Notes: a model not told the origin generated them from the sequence alone. Positions 24,112-36,715 are shown, counted from the first letter of the stretch. The stretch is 64,000 bases of DNA from Hysterium pulicare CBS 123377 (GCA_000467715.1 AJFK01000502.1:62001-126000), one strand, 5' to 3'. Numbers and translations: made by a program.

Positions 24112-25754
24112 TTAGTGCATGTGGGTTGGAAGGAATGCGTCTGCGTAGACGCTGGGATCCATCTGCATAGGGTCCGCCTGGCCATCGCCGGACGGCGAAG
24201 GAGGCGTCTTGGGCGAATTGCTGGAATCTGAGCCGCTGCTATAGAATAGTGATTCCGTTGGCGAGGGCGGCACGATGTACATGCTATCGCAGAAGCCCGG
24301 CTGCGGTGAAGCGGGGTACGACTGCGGCGAGAGAAGATCGTAGTTCGGCCCGTACGAGACCGGCAGTGCCTCGGGCTTGGACGGATAGCCGAACTCCATA
24401 TCTGAGTGGCAGAAGTAGGGAGATGGAGGATATGACATTGCTATGTCTTGTTGTGCCAAAGCGTTGTCGAAGCTCGGATTAAACTCAATTGTAGGCAAAG
24501 GGTTGACCACGTATGGATCGGACCGGTGCGATGGCACACTGCGGCTGATCCTGTCTGATCGTCTCAGGCGAGCAGCCTTCCTTGCAGCCTGGCCACCTTT
24601 GGCCCCAGAGGCTTGTCGTTGTGGAGCCGGGTTTTGCGATCGATGTCCGCGTTTGTTGGGCAACTTGCTTCGATACCTGGTCGTTGATTTCACGCCCTCT
24701 CGAATGGCACTCTCTGTGAGTCGCCACATGAACCCTTTTTTAGCTTCGTCACTGGTAGGCTGATCTACCTTTTCGAATGCCTGGTTTTGTTAGTCATGAC
24801 CGCCCTATCCAGAATGACTGGACCTACCCCGTTCATAGAAAGGTTATGACGAATGCTATTCTGCCATCCCTTGGTCTCCTTGTCGGTAGCTTTGTCAGTA
24901 TTTCGGCGAAACCAATTGTATATGTCCCTGAGTACCATGGTGTGACCGGGGGCTTCCATGAGAGCACGGTAGATCAATTGTGCATAAGGCTGTTCTTTGT
25001 CAACGTTACTCTCCTCGATAAGGTTGTCTCTTTTGCCAAAGCCGCCAGGAGGAGGTGGTGTATTGGCTACACCACATTCCGGCTCATATTGAGGAGTGAG
25101 ATAGCCGGCCGCGTCTTCAGTTTTCAGAAATTCGTAGTCCTCATCGTTCTGCAAGATATGCCCAGAAGTGAGCTGGCCGGAAAGATCCCTCACAGCTTGG
25201 GTCTTCTGTGGTTCAATGAGGTATGCAGACGGAGGATAAGACTCATGTATGTCGTCGAGGGTGTCAGCAAGATTAAGTGAGCTCGCATATGTGCTTGTGC
25301 GTGGACAGCTGGAACCATTATTCATGGACGAATAGTCTAGCTGATAGTTTTCGTAGGGAAGCCCGTGGGCAATTTGCTCGGGGAAGCTGAAAAGAGTGGC
25401 AGTCTCAGGCACATAGCGTTGTGAAAACTGATAGTTGGAAGTTTGTTGCTGAAGGCGAGATAGAGGGAGGTCCGAGTCTGAAGGCCACTGGAGCGGTCCT
25501 GATTCTTCGATGCTCATGAGTGGAGTTTGAAAGCGTAGCTCTTGCTGTTGAGTTGTTTCAGGGAATGCAGTCGCCATTGTGGTTGTCTCTGTGGATGGTG
25601 GAGTTGAGGAGGGGGTCAATTGGTGAGGAAGCAATGTCGGAGCACAGGGTGAAGTTTTAGGTGTGGCAGTCATCCCAAAGCCTACAGATACGTCCCCTGA
25701 GGATATCCGATGGGGTGATTGTGGGCGTGTCATCATGATTGAGCTGGCTATCAT
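24112..25754 (-). CDS. Forkhead (winged-helix) transcription factor
   Basis: Two exons on the minus strand, 24828-25754 and 24112-24780, join in phase to 531 aa. The forkhead domain spans about residues 253-340: EQPYAQLIYRAL (helix 1), DIYNWFRRNTDK (helix 2), KGWQNSIRHNLSMN (recognition helix) and GFMWRL in the wing. The 47-nt intron falls just after the recognition helix. A basic stretch (KKIR-like RKAARLRR) follows the domain and could be a nuclear localisation signal. N- and C-terminal parts are Pro/Ser/Gln-rich and probably disordered. The start used is the first ATG after an in-frame upstream stop; Met at 25736 is an alternative. Fungal forkheads regulate cell cycle, septation or development, but which subgroup this is cannot be told from sequence alone. 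Confidence 0.88.
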
Positions 25755-27043
25755 TGATGGGGCTGGAAGACGTTTCGGCAAGAGATCTGGTAGCTACAAT
25801 GCCAACACCTCCAGTGATACGAGATGGGTGGTAAGAACACTGAAAAGGCAATGGTCGATAGGTTTCCAGAAAGAGTGAAGCGACTGGTGAGACATTTCTA
25901 TTGAACGGGAAGAGCTAGATCGGGAGAAGGAGACGGGCATTGTCATCTGGCATCGGTTGCCAGCGCATGTGCAGATGGGTCTAATGCCGCAGCGGGCCAT
26001 GGGGAACAAACAAAGATCAAAGATATCAAAGGCCTACCTGTTGAATTGGGGCGTGCGCGGTGTAACAATTCAAAGCTCAGACTGCAGTCTACTACCTCAA
26101 ACCTTTGTACGCACTGCCCATACACGCGCGTTGATCAGCCAATGGCAAGTACACCAAAATGAGGGATGACCTGTATCGTCACACGTCCGTTGGCCAACGA
26201 TTTTCTGGAAGAGGTTGCCTGGTAGGGCTCGCTCGGGAGCATGCATGTTCCCTTGCAACCTAACTTTTAGGCCCAGTCTCAACGCCAAAACCCGTCTAAA
26301 ACGCAGCCAGTGGCTACTCTTGTCCGTTTTCCACGCATGTCTTCTAGAATCATCACGAACAAAAGCGCATTTCAACCGCCAAGGAAGAGTACAGAGGCTC
26401 CAGGGTCCGAGCATGCAAGTGCCAATGAGCGGCCGTGTCACGCGAGTTTGCCTGGCGCAAGCATTGCTGCGGTCCGCAGCCTCACGTGCAAACCATAGCC
26501 GCATTGAGAGAATAATGGCAGACAGTCCGATGAGCAGGGCTGTGAGCAGAACAAGATCGATGCAGGATTCCTTCGCAGGAAACAGCGTACACCGGCCGGG
26601 ACAACGGCCTTCTGCCGGTTACACAGCATTACGGCCTTATTGTTCAGCTGGGGGCCGGCCATTTGGAGCACCTCTACCGCGGCATAGCCACGGACGCAAG
26701 CCCAATCGGTAATCATTGATAAATTGTCCTTGAATTCTGTGCCATCAGCGGAACCGGGCGCCTTCCCGCATCGCTTAGATGTACTTTTGAGTAGTTACCC
26801 TTTGTAAGAGTATCTAACTTCTGCTATCGGGCAAAGGTATGATCGTGTATCCTGGATGATATGCGAATGAACCATGAAGCCATGGACGGCTACAAGGAAT
26901 CAAAGGACTCCAATAGTGTAGAACAATAGCTCTTCAAAGACGCTTCTCGTAGCAGCAACAGTTCTTGCATGGTCCACAGTGAAAGCGAACCACAGCAGAC
27001 TCATCACTGAAGGGGTGGTGACGGAGGAGGCGGACTTTTTAGT
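25755..27043. other. Forkhead upstream region, nothing else recognised
   Basis: About 1.3 kb between the forkhead start and the 3' end of the Cactin gene. A plus-strand frame of 165 codons at 26215-26712 overlaps two antisense frames and has no family; I regard it as chance. The stretch probably holds the forkhead promoter and a long 5' UTR. Confidence 0.45.
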
Positions 27044-28876
27044 TCATTTCCGATAGTATACCTGCAACATGTCAGTGGGCATGCAATACCAACCCGGCGA
27101 TGTCGATGAGAGCTCACCTTTTTAAATTGGAAATGGAGCTGAAGGATGCCCTAAATGAAGTCAGCCACGCGCATTCAAATACTTACGCGACTATGGTGGT
27201 ACGATTGATTGCTTCGTAGCGTTTTGTAACGTGAATGGGGCGGCATACCTTGTCAAAGCTGCTTTTGAAGCCGCGCTCCCTTTTGGCGCTGTAGTCCCAC
27301 TCTTTATCGACGATCCGAAATGCGACATCCTCGTACGGCGGGCCTGCAATAAAGCGAATCAGACAAGTGTCTTCCTCGCCCGCCGGAGCAAATGATTGAC
27401 CTCGCTTCCTGCCATTCTCCCGCTCGATTCGGTAGGTTGGTGCCTTGGCCTTGTCGATTAAGTCTGGATAGAAAATGTTGAATTTGTAACCTTGAACGAC
27501 TTTTGGGGGTGGATTGTCGTGATCGTAGTGTGTTTGGTTGTATTTGTTCCACTCGTAGCCCATCTGCACACGATTGAAGTATCGTGGTTTCCTTGGCCTA
27601 TACTTGCTGGCCCATTGTGGTTTGATTGTCGAAGGAATCTCTTCCTCACCCGTAAAGATCTCTTCGTCCTCATTCACCCCACGTGCAACTTCCCGCTCGT
27701 ACAGAGCAGTCGTTGCTTGAGAGAAGTCATCGCTGCGGACAGGAGCAAATCTAGAGACCTCACTGGTAGACAATACATCTCCTTTACGCACTGATTGAGT
27801 GCCAGGCCTTCCGGTTGCCTTCTGGAGCAATGGCACGTATCCCAGCTTTAATATTTTGCGCCGTTCATCAACCTACACCATGTCAACGGTCTCGAAATAT
27901 CACTTCTCGTGGGCTACACTTACGATGTTTTCGAGAAAGTGGGTCTCCCCAAATGCCTCCAGAGTCTTGTCCTCAGCCTTTAATTTCAACGACGGCTCAG
28001 GGTCAAGTTGTGAGTTATACGGTATTGATGTCGCTAACGCGCGGAACTGATCACTCTCACCGCGAAATGACACGGTGCTGCCTATGATACTTTGCAGTTT
28101 TTCTTGAACCGCAGTAGCTTCGTCCAGTTGTTGCTTGCGCAGATTTTGAAGCCGGCCGCTGATAATCGCTTGAGACACTCGTCTGAGTTTTGCCTTTGCC
28201 TTCCAAATCAATAGGCTTCGTAGCAAATGCTCCCAGTAATCCACGTCTATAGTGTCATCCGAATCCAATTTTTTCTTGATCTGCTTCTCCAAGATTTCCA
28301 ATTCTTCGTATGATTTTGGTCCTAACAACCGATCGACATCTGCACTGACGGAGCTCACTCCTCGACCTTCAGGAGCGGCGGATTTGAACTTTTGACGGCG
28401 ATCCTTACAAATAATCTTCATGGTCTGGGAGGCGTTAGTCGAGGTTCAGGAAGGAGGGAATGACTGTTTCATACATTCCAAAAGTCCTGATTGTTGCGAT
28501 TTGACTCTAGAGTAAGATAGTTCTCAATGTCTTTCTCCAGTTCCGTGAGCTCAACTTCTGCTAGACCCTCGAAAACACCCTCCGGGTCTACAATATCCAG
28601 TTCATCATCCTCCACTTCCTCGTCTAATAAAGATTTTGTAGGATCAATGAAACGAAGTGTCACGGCGAGCCAGTCGATAGGCCTCGCTCTGCCACCTTTC
28701 ACACGTATTGCAGCCTTCTTTTTGGCCTGCTGCAAGACGAACCGGTCTTCGTCCGCAACCCATGCATCTTCCTGGGAGTTCGCAGAGCGTTTGCTAGGAA
28801 TCGTCGACGGTGGCATCGGTTTCGGCGGCATTCGACTGGGCCCGCTCCGCCATGGTGGTGGATTCCGACTCTCCAT
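27044..28876 (-). CDS. Cactin (spliceosome-associated protein), short fungal form
   Basis: Five exons on the minus strand, 28475-28876, 27924-28424, 27249-27872, 27118-27150 and 27044-27061, join in frame to 525 aa. The middle domain includes FWNTMKIICKDRRQKF. The C-terminal Cactin domain is unmistakable: ASKYRPRKPRYFNRVQMGYE, NKYNQTHYDHDNPPPKVVQG, YKFNIFYPDLIDK and CLIRFIAGPPYEDVAFRIVD. The last two exons are only 33 and 18 nt and supply GILQLHFQFKK and VYYRK, matching the family's invariant basic end. Reading on past the donor after FDK gives a false terminus. Cactin is a conserved nuclear protein needed for efficient pre-mRNA splicing. The N-terminal RS-rich region of animal Cactin is missing here. 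It shares a 0.28-kb upstream region with the XLF-like gene. Confidence 0.92.
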
Positions 28877-29157
28877 TTTGTCGGCTGAGTGCTGGCTTTG
28901 AGTGAAGGTGTCGAGTTAACTTTACAGAAATCCGCCCCGGCAAAACTCCGGTGCCAAGATTTTTCGTCCGCTGCCTACCATCTCTCGAAGCCAGCTTAGC
29001 AACTCTTGCCCTCATTAACTACTTCGCTTTCACACCTTACCTACGCGCATAGGGCTACAGCTTGAGCTGCATAGATAAAAGACCTGGGAGTACAATTTGA
29101 ATGCCCTCAAATCACTCCCTAACGTCGTGGGCTCATTCACGTACTGGGAAATTTGCC
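28877..29157. promoter_or_regulatory. Shared divergent promoter, Cactin / XLF-like
   Basis: Only 281 bp separate the two start codons (224 bp if the upstream XLF ATG is used), so both genes must be driven from this stretch. No TATA box stands out, which fits housekeeping genes. Confidence 0.6.
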
Positions 29158-30839
29158 ATGTCAACATGGAGGGTTCTTGAGCTCCACAAGCCGCCGCAGA
29201 ATGTTCCACAACTACTGGTCAAGGCTTCATTTGCTCAAGATCACTATGTGGTTTTCTTGACGGATCTCAGCCACATGTGGTGTGAAGAGCTGCTTCTCGA
29301 TGGCATCGTGGAACGAGCCTCTGAAGCGGAATCACCAATCGAAGTGAGCAAACACGACACAGCACAACTTCCAATTCTTCTAGAAAATATCGCCAAATCA
29401 CTGCGTAATGATGATGATACTACTTGTGGCCTACATGGGGGCACCGCATCTAGCATCACTCTCCAAACGACGACCTCGCTCCCACAGCCTCTCGATGCAC
29501 TGAATTGGACGTTCCATCTTGGACTCCTGCCTTCTAATGCCCTGAAAAATGAACTGATCCTGCCTCTTCTTGCCTCCTCGTTTATTCAGAACAATCAATT
29601 TCACAGTTTAATTACGTGCATCTACGAAAAAGACAAAATTATTGCAAAGTTGCTGGACCAATTTGAATCTAGTAACATCGATCTCACGACCGCATTTCCG
29701 AGCGCTGGTGGATCGAAATCCTCGAAGAAGACTGTCAAAAGAGAACAGGCCGCGAAGCATGTTCCGGGGCTTGAAGCTTTCGACGAAGATACCTGGCGAG
29801 CAGAATCGGATCAGATGGACATTGATTCCTTCTCCATGCATAAAGCATTACAGGGGTTAGTGTCTAATTTTGAAGCTCCAAACTCCAACGACCTGAGAAG
29901 GCAAACTGGCGAAGACACTTGGTGGAGGGCTCTTACGAATTCATTACTTCATACTTCCGCCGCGGGATCTGCGCTGAGCTCGTCTAAAGTGAAAGATATG
30001 GACACGAAATCTCGAGATGAACGAATTGAGGACGTCAGTGATGATGAGTTCCAGGTCCCTAAAACACACTCCCCATGCAGCTCAGAACCCGTGATTCTAA
30101 CTATTGTTATTAGACGCAACCGACACCACCAAGACTCCGACGGCCCGCATCCAGAAAAGTAGCGCAGCTTCAAGTGGCTTCTCCAGTAGCATCCCGTGAA
30201 GAGCCCGCATCATCAGAAGGAAACGAGACTACTGAAGATGAAGACCTGGATGTTCCAGGAGCGAAGACAAGAAATCAAAAAGTCCAACCTAAAAGCTCAC
30301 CCTCAACAGAAGAGAGTCTTGATGGGCCAGCATCAATTTCTTCTGAAGCCGTATCAAATCCGAAGAAGGCGTTTGTGATTGGAGGAACGAAAGCAAAGAA
30401 AGCCGTCAAGGAAGATACTAAAACAAGAACAGATCTTGATGCTGTTACGAATGGCAGCAAGTTGGAAGTGGAGTCTGACTTTGGTTCATCAAAACCCCCG
30501 ACGACAACTCCTAAACCCTTGACGTCCACAAGCGGGATGAAGCCCGCAAAAAAAGCGTTCACAATTGGAGGACAGCACAAGGATGCCAGACAAAGCAAGA
30601 GCGTCACACCCAATGATATGGCGTTCCCAAGACCAAGCGCTAGTAGAGGAAGCCCAGTAGGTGAGAGAGCTTCAATTATCGATACCTCCACCCGAGAAAA
30701 CGGCGAAGAGTCAAGGTCGTTAGAACACCCAGACGAAAACCCAGAGGAGAAAGCGGACAGAAGAAGGCGCGAGTTGAAGCGAAAGAATGAGGAGCTAGCG
30801 AAGAAACAAGCGCAGAAGAAGCAGAAGAAGAACTTCTAG
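29158..30839 (+). CDS. XLF/Nej1-like non-homologous end-joining factor
   Basis: Exons 29158-30054 and 30114-30839 join in frame to 540 aa. The N-terminal head matches XLF: STWRVLEL, QLLVKASF, YVVFLTDLSHMWCEEL and LDGIVERA. It is followed by helical segments and a long acidic/basic disordered tail. XLF acts in the nucleus with XRCC4 and DNA ligase IV to bridge broken DNA ends. The ATG at 29158 is chosen because the family's conserved Trp normally lies a few residues from the N-terminus; an in-frame ATG at 29101 would add 19 residues. The tail holds two copies of KKAF[VT]IGG and ends in a Lys-rich run plus Phe (KKQKKNF), reminiscent of a Ku-binding motif. That last point is inference. Confidence 0.85.
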
Positions 30840-31314
30840 GGCTTTGATCACAATTTGGATAGTTCCTGAACCGCAGGACGTAAAATGCATTATGATTGTG
30901 CACGTAAGATGATGTTGGTAAGGTTACTGTTTGCCTGCTGTGGCAACAAAATAATTTCATAGAAACCTATCCCTAAACGTCATCATGCCTTGCGGTGAAA
31001 AGATTGCCATGAACCAAGTGAAGGCACAAGTCACGGGTTATGGCCAAGCGCACACGATAATTTCCATCTGTTTCCAATTCACAACTTGCGCGAAGCCTAC
31101 TCTGCAATCATTACACTCGCATTCCATGGCAAACTTCTAAGTCCGCCTACTCTCACTTCCAACTTCCTCTCTGCACGCCACAATCGCGCTTGATATTTGT
31201 AGAAACCAGGGCACGACTTCCAGTTGCCGACGCGACAAAGCAACACAACGACCACCAGCCTACCACCTTCCCCGTTCCTATCGATCGTAACGACCAGCTT
31301 TATCGTGCATCGCT
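30840..31314. other. Intergenic stretch, promoter of the 1263-aa protein
   Basis: Lies between the XLF-like stop and the next plus-strand gene. The right half is C/A-rich and pyrimidine-rich, as in fungal 5' flanks. Nothing else is recognised. Confidence 0.4.
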
Positions 31315-34300
31315 ATGTGCAAGTATCGATACATCTATTACTCTGTATGCAAACACCAGGAGTTTGTCCTTTTTGAATATTGCGACAACGTCAAGGCCTT
31401 GAGTACATTCACTGGGTATGGTCCAAATCCTCATCCATTGACTTTTGGAAATACACATAGCAGTCTTCCCCCAGTCGGAGTGGGTTCCGCGGGTTACGGC
31501 TTGTCAACTCATTCGCCCATCGATCACACTGGCTCAGCTTACCTGCCGTCGGCGTCCTCAGCACGAGACTCTCGTTCTCACCGCCGCCATAGTTGGAATA
31601 GCTGGCAGCATAGTCCTCGTCGCAACTGGGTCTGGACGAGATCGTACTCAGCCTCAATGGCTCCCATGCCAGAGTTGGTGGAGCCAGTGAGTTGGGCCGA
31701 CTTAGCAACGTCTGACCACAGCGAGCCCATGGCCAATCCAGCATTCAACTCCGCCAGTGCTTCCACCCATATATTGCGCCACAGTCGAGAGGATGACCTT
31801 ATCGAATGGGTCCAAACGCCGCGCGATATGGTGGAGATTGACATCCCAATGGGCCATTGCTCTTCATCTACAATGGAGCTACTTCACAATGACGGTAAGG
31901 TCAAGGAAATTATTGCCCAATTTGAGTCCTGCCTGCGAAATCGGGCAGGATCTGGAGAGACACTGTCTGACGAGCCCTCCACCCGCATAGAAGAATCAGA
32001 TCCGAGCGGAACACGCGATTTTATTCCCCCACCGGCCCAGAAGCCCGAGTTTTACGATGCCGACAAGACTAGCAGAGGTCCCCACGAGAGCTTGATTCCC
32101 AGGAGCATCGAACTTGGAGGCCAACAAACCTTCTCTCTGCAGGTCAAAGGTTTTCCAACTGAACGCCGAGACCCAGCACGAGGATTTTCTATGGAGGCAT
32201 CGGAGGCTAGTTCAGTTATCATCATCCCGGGAGAGGAGCGCACACTGCACGTGACAATGTCCCCATTACATGACATGACTCAGGACAGAATGACCACAGA
32301 GTCCAATCCCGAAAAGACGGAAAGTGTGAGCCCCCAAACACCTCGCAAACCGATTCCTTTGCAATGGCCTTCAAAAAGTAAAGGGCCACCTAATCTCAAG
32401 ACCGCACAACGAGCGTTCGAACGGGAATTACGAAAGAAAGCATCGCAAGCAGACTTACAGCCAGTTTCTGGAGTAAAGACAATCAAAGGAAAGCGCGGGG
32501 TAGTGGAATTGGGAAAAGATGCTCCCCAAGATGGGTCAACCTTCCTGACCAAGGGCGCAGGCGAGGCCGTGGAAAGCGACATCACCACCAGACATTCCAC
32601 TCCTCACCACGGCGGTAAAATAAGAAAGTCCACTTCGAAAGTTGGATTGAAGAGTCCCTCTGGCTCGCCTGCGCAAGATGTCTCAAGACAGCATTCTACC
32701 GTCAAAATCACTGTCTCGCCAACTAAGCCAACAAAAACCTTTAACGCTCATACAATCAGTTCGGAAGGGAGGAAGTCGTTGAGAAAGAAACCTTCACTGC
32801 ATGCATCATCAAATTCGACCTCATCTGCGGATACCCCATTTGTCTCCGCACCGCAATCGCCAGTAAGTCGGAGTTCTAGAAGCTCAGTTCATAGCTTTGT
32901 GACTGCTTGCGAGCAGCATGATCCTTTGACTCTGCCTCTAGACCTGACTTCGGCTAACGCGAGTGATGACGACCAGAGACCAAAATTGAGCGATAGTTCA
33001 GATGCCCTACGAGACCATCACAGCATACAAGCGAGTCCACAAGTCGGTGACGAAAAGCCCAAGTCAAAGAAGGGAGGCGCCCCTAAATTGTCTTTGAAGA
33101 TTCCTCCATATTCTAAGCACCTGCCGGCCGAAAATAAGTCTCCATTCCTTCTAAGCTCTGGTGGGAGCTCGACCACTCCTTCACCGGCACCCCCCTCTCA
33201 ATCCTCGCGTATTCCCAAAATGTCTGTCAAAGTAAGTGAGCCGAATACTGCGTCGGATCTCTCCCCTCAGACTAGTGCCTTGAAGTCCAACCCATCCAAG
33301 CGCGAGAACATAGCCTCGAGCAGCGCCCCACGTGGAAACTATAATGAGAATCTCACTTCCCACACTGAAGGGTCTTCAACCCTAGAACCTCAGTTGAGCC
33401 ATAAACGCGAGGTCTCCCAGGAATCGGCTGGAACAGTGGAAGAACTTGAAACACTAGCGTTTCGAAAGCCTAGACATCAGACGACAAATTTGAAGGACAC
33501 CGTACAAGCCTTGCGACCGCACGTCAGAACTTTGGACAGTTCTGGGAGAACACCGATTATGTCGCGTACATATACCCCTGGTATCAATGTCAAGTTAATA
33601 GATGCCTCTCTGCATGAGTATACCGAAAACAAAATTGGATCACCGACTGTGGCCTCTCGTGGTCCCTCATTACAGGAAGCTGTAGATCGCTCCACTCCTC
33701 TAGATCAGCCGGCCGATCAAGCCTTCCAGAGGGATATCTGGTCTAGACCCGGCAGTTTTGGAATGGAATTGGATGAATGGACTGGTGAGTACATGAGTGC
33801 TAATACCTCCGATTTCAAACCATCGAGTAGAGCATAACCCGTTATACTGACGATTTAGGCGAACCTTACAACCGACTTACTCCGACCGTATCCAATTCAG
33901 TTACGAGCGAACAGACAACAGTACTCCAATCGAGCCCAGACAGTGATGAATGGATTCCTCGATTTAAAACAGCCAGGCAATCCCTTTCAGAGCTGGGCAA
34001 TACTTTGCCAAGTGTGAGCATGTTGGATCCGGCCATTATCAACAGCGACACGAAGACTGGTCAGTTGGTTTCAAGCCATGATCAATCGTCAAAGCCATCC
34101 CTGCCAGGCTATGCAGTTGACCAAACAGCGACGGCTTTGGACCCGACGTCATCTCAGCGAGATTTCTTACCCCGTGCTACACCGTGGATTAGTCACGACG
34201 AACCTGGAAGTGAACATCTTCCCATTTCACCATATAACTCTACAACCAATCCATCTACCTCGCTTTGGATGCAGAGTTCACCAACACGAGAGAGGAAGCA

Positions 34301-35180
34301 GCCAGGCAACGCTACTTCCCATTCCATCCCCTCTTCAGAGCTTCGCGCAACGGCACCTGAGTTTGTGCCCACCAATCCTCGAAACTTTTTGAGCCGTCCA
34401 ACTCTGCCTGAGGAATGGGCCCAGGGTATGTACCAGTATGATACGACAATGTTTGATCCATCATTGATGGCCCCAATGTACTACGCCTCGCCGGATCTGC
34501 TGTTGGATTCTAACCAGGGCTCCGCCCCATCTTCGACCTATTCCAGCCCAACCAAGAAGTCCAAAAAGTTCATAAACAAGAAGAAGGACTGGTATCATCA
34601 AGATTCTGCTGCGGGACCCGACAACGGCATTATGTTTAGAGGATCTCGATCTAGTACGTTCAAATTCGTCAATACAGATTCCGGCCTTCGAGCCGGAAAT
34701 GAAAAATCATCTAACTTCCCGATAGCATTTGCGAAGCAATTCGAAGTAATCGATCGACATGCAGCAGATAATCGACGATACGATCCTTTCCAAACCCCAA
34801 GAAGCCGCGGCCACCCTTTTCATACGAGTCCTGTCAGGCATCAGTATGGTGGCTACAACAACTACCCAGCGACTCGGCGAGAGAGGCGAGCCAGTCTCCG
34901 TCAAGTCCCGAACAATGGACTCTACTCTAAGCCAGGGTCGAATATGAGTAGATATACCCCTTCGAGGGGACTGCCACTGTCGAGTACCGCGCCCTTTCCG
35001 AATCCTGTTCCGCCGCATATTGGAGGTTCGCCGCACCATCAAACTAACAAAGATGGACCTAAAGAATATGTAGGTTACTTTATGGACGGGCCCTCTCGCA
35101 GACCATGCGGTCTGTTTGATGTCGAGATGGCGGCCGAATTCATTGGCCCAGGCGGTATCTGCCAAAAGTGTTCTCCGTAA
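31315..35180 (+). CDS. Large, mostly disordered protein with N-terminal Cys/His motif
   Basis: Exons 31315-33784 and 33859-35180 join in frame to 1263 aa. The first 24 residues contain C2, C12, H14 and C23 with aromatic residues between (MCKYRYIYYSVCKHQEF), a spacing that could bind zinc. A similar opening occurs, as far as I recall, in other uncharacterised fungal proteins. Most of the rest is Ser/Pro/Thr-rich low-complexity sequence with basic patches, as in scaffolding or regulatory proteins. The last 25 residues are ordered-looking, with CGLFDVEMAAEFI and a terminal CxxC (ICQKCSP). The stop codon overlaps a GTAAGT donor at 35178; splicing there would also give a stop at once, so the protein end is the same. 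No function can be assigned. Confidence 0.75.
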
Positions 35181-36570
35181 GTCTGCTTCCACGATATCTT
35201 CTCTTGCGTGAGAGATTGCTGAGATGATTCTAGATAACTTACACTTTTACCTTTGATCTGATGGATCCATACGAGTTATTGGAGTTCCGACTCCTAGGCT
35301 TTCACGAAGAAGCTGGCTAAAGAATGTGAGTATTGTGAAAATCAGGCGTTCAGCATCTTCACTGCACTACACTGCACTACATTGGCGTTTCTTTTCTTTT
35401 TACGGCGATGCTGTTTTATACGGGTAAGGGTCCTTGAAGATGGTGCATAGGCATCACCTGTGGCAGAACCTTGTCGGGTCCTGCGAAGGATGAGGTGATT
35501 ACGGAAGGTTTCATCGCTTATGAATGGCTCCATGGAAGGAGAGTGATGATGATTCGGCATCCTCGGTGAGTTCGAATGTGCCATTGTTTTTCATGCGTTC
35601 ATTGACATGCAAGACAGAAGCAGGTTGTGAACTCTGAAGCTAGGAAGGGTTGTGGCAGCAAATCTCCACGACGTCCTCGGTCTGGTATGACCCGCAGTAT
35701 GGGCACCTCTACTAACTCCATTGCTAATCTACCTTCCTAGTTTATAGTCTCTTCGAAGCGGTCGTTCGGTCCTCCTCTGTTTCTTCATTGCGGCACACTT
35801 TCGTTTCTCATTCCCTTTTCGATCTGGATACTTCGGTTCTCGTGAGGAGGGTTGTATTGGTACTTGTTGGCTACGCAGTGTTGTAGTATTTGTCCCTTAT
35901 TCGGCTTTCCTTTATATACGATGCACACTTCGGTGGTTTAATGAGCAGATTAAAAGGGCAGAACAGAACGAAAAAAAAAGTCGTCGGTCGTTTTCGGTGT
36001 TATGAGTTGTATGATAGCCTCAGTAATGCGTTATGGATGATTATGCTTTCGAAAATCAAGTCTTCTTTTCGCTGATATCATGTGGCATTTGCTTGGAGAA
36101 GCCATCCTACTTGAAAGGAAACTTTCTTAGATGAAATCGTTCGAGGTAAAATTGATAGGAAGCAGAGCTTCTCCAAAAGAGGGCTTCCAAGATGAGTTTC
36201 TTCATGGTAGCAAATGCTAAGGAAGCAGCTTTCACATTTCCTCCTCCATTTGTCCTTTGGGTTGCAGTCCTCTTTAATACCTACTCCTACAGTGCCCTTC
36301 ACTAAGCAGGACATTTTCTGAGGTATCCTTCCAGTGCCCGCGAAATTTTTCTCTAACCCAAAGGCGGTAGGCTGAAATCTTCAACGGTCTCACTACGCCG
36401 TAGTCGAGATATCTCAAGGGCTCAGAGTCTGAAGTATTGGTTCCTCTTCTAAGTATATACGGGGCATGGTTACCCGGAGAGCTTTCCTTATCGATAAGCA
36501 AGCGAAAATCCTTTGACTTCGCGCCTCACAATCAATTTACCACGCCACAGGTGACAGAATCCCGATGAGC
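35181..36570. other. Intergenic stretch of 1.4 kb
   Basis: 3' flank of the large protein gene. At 35363-35381 the word ACTGCACTAC is repeated in tandem. Small frames (up to 80 codons) on both strands show no family. Nothing else is recognised. Confidence 0.4.
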
Positions 36571-36715
36571 ATGTAGACGGTTCCTGGAAGATTGTTTGCC
36601 CACGAATTGTATTGCACTACAATCCTATAATGCCAGCATTTAGATTATACTGACATGAACAGCTCTTATCCTGTTATAAGTCATGGGCATACAATTTTCC
36701 AGGAACCGTCTATAT
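36571..36715. repeat. Imperfect inverted repeat, arms about 40 bp
   Basis: The left arm (36571-36612) reads TAGACGGTTCCTGGAA then ATTGT-TGCCCA; the right arm (36674-36715) is its reverse complement with a few changes. The loop is about 60 bp. Weaker similarity continues 10-15 bp outward on both sides. Arms of this length with few mismatches are unlikely by chance. It may be a small foldback/MITE-like remnant or a local inverted duplication. No flanking target-site duplication is evident. Confidence 0.7.

Noticed and set aside
26215-26712. 165-codon plus-strand frame upstream of the forkhead gene
   Set aside because: Both strands are open, no family or start context, and it lies where the forkhead promoter is expected.
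27183-27248. Cactin ending at the TAA at 27183
   Set aside because: The family end (LQLHFQFKK...YYRK) is found only if the donor after FDK at 27248 is used, so this stretch is intron.
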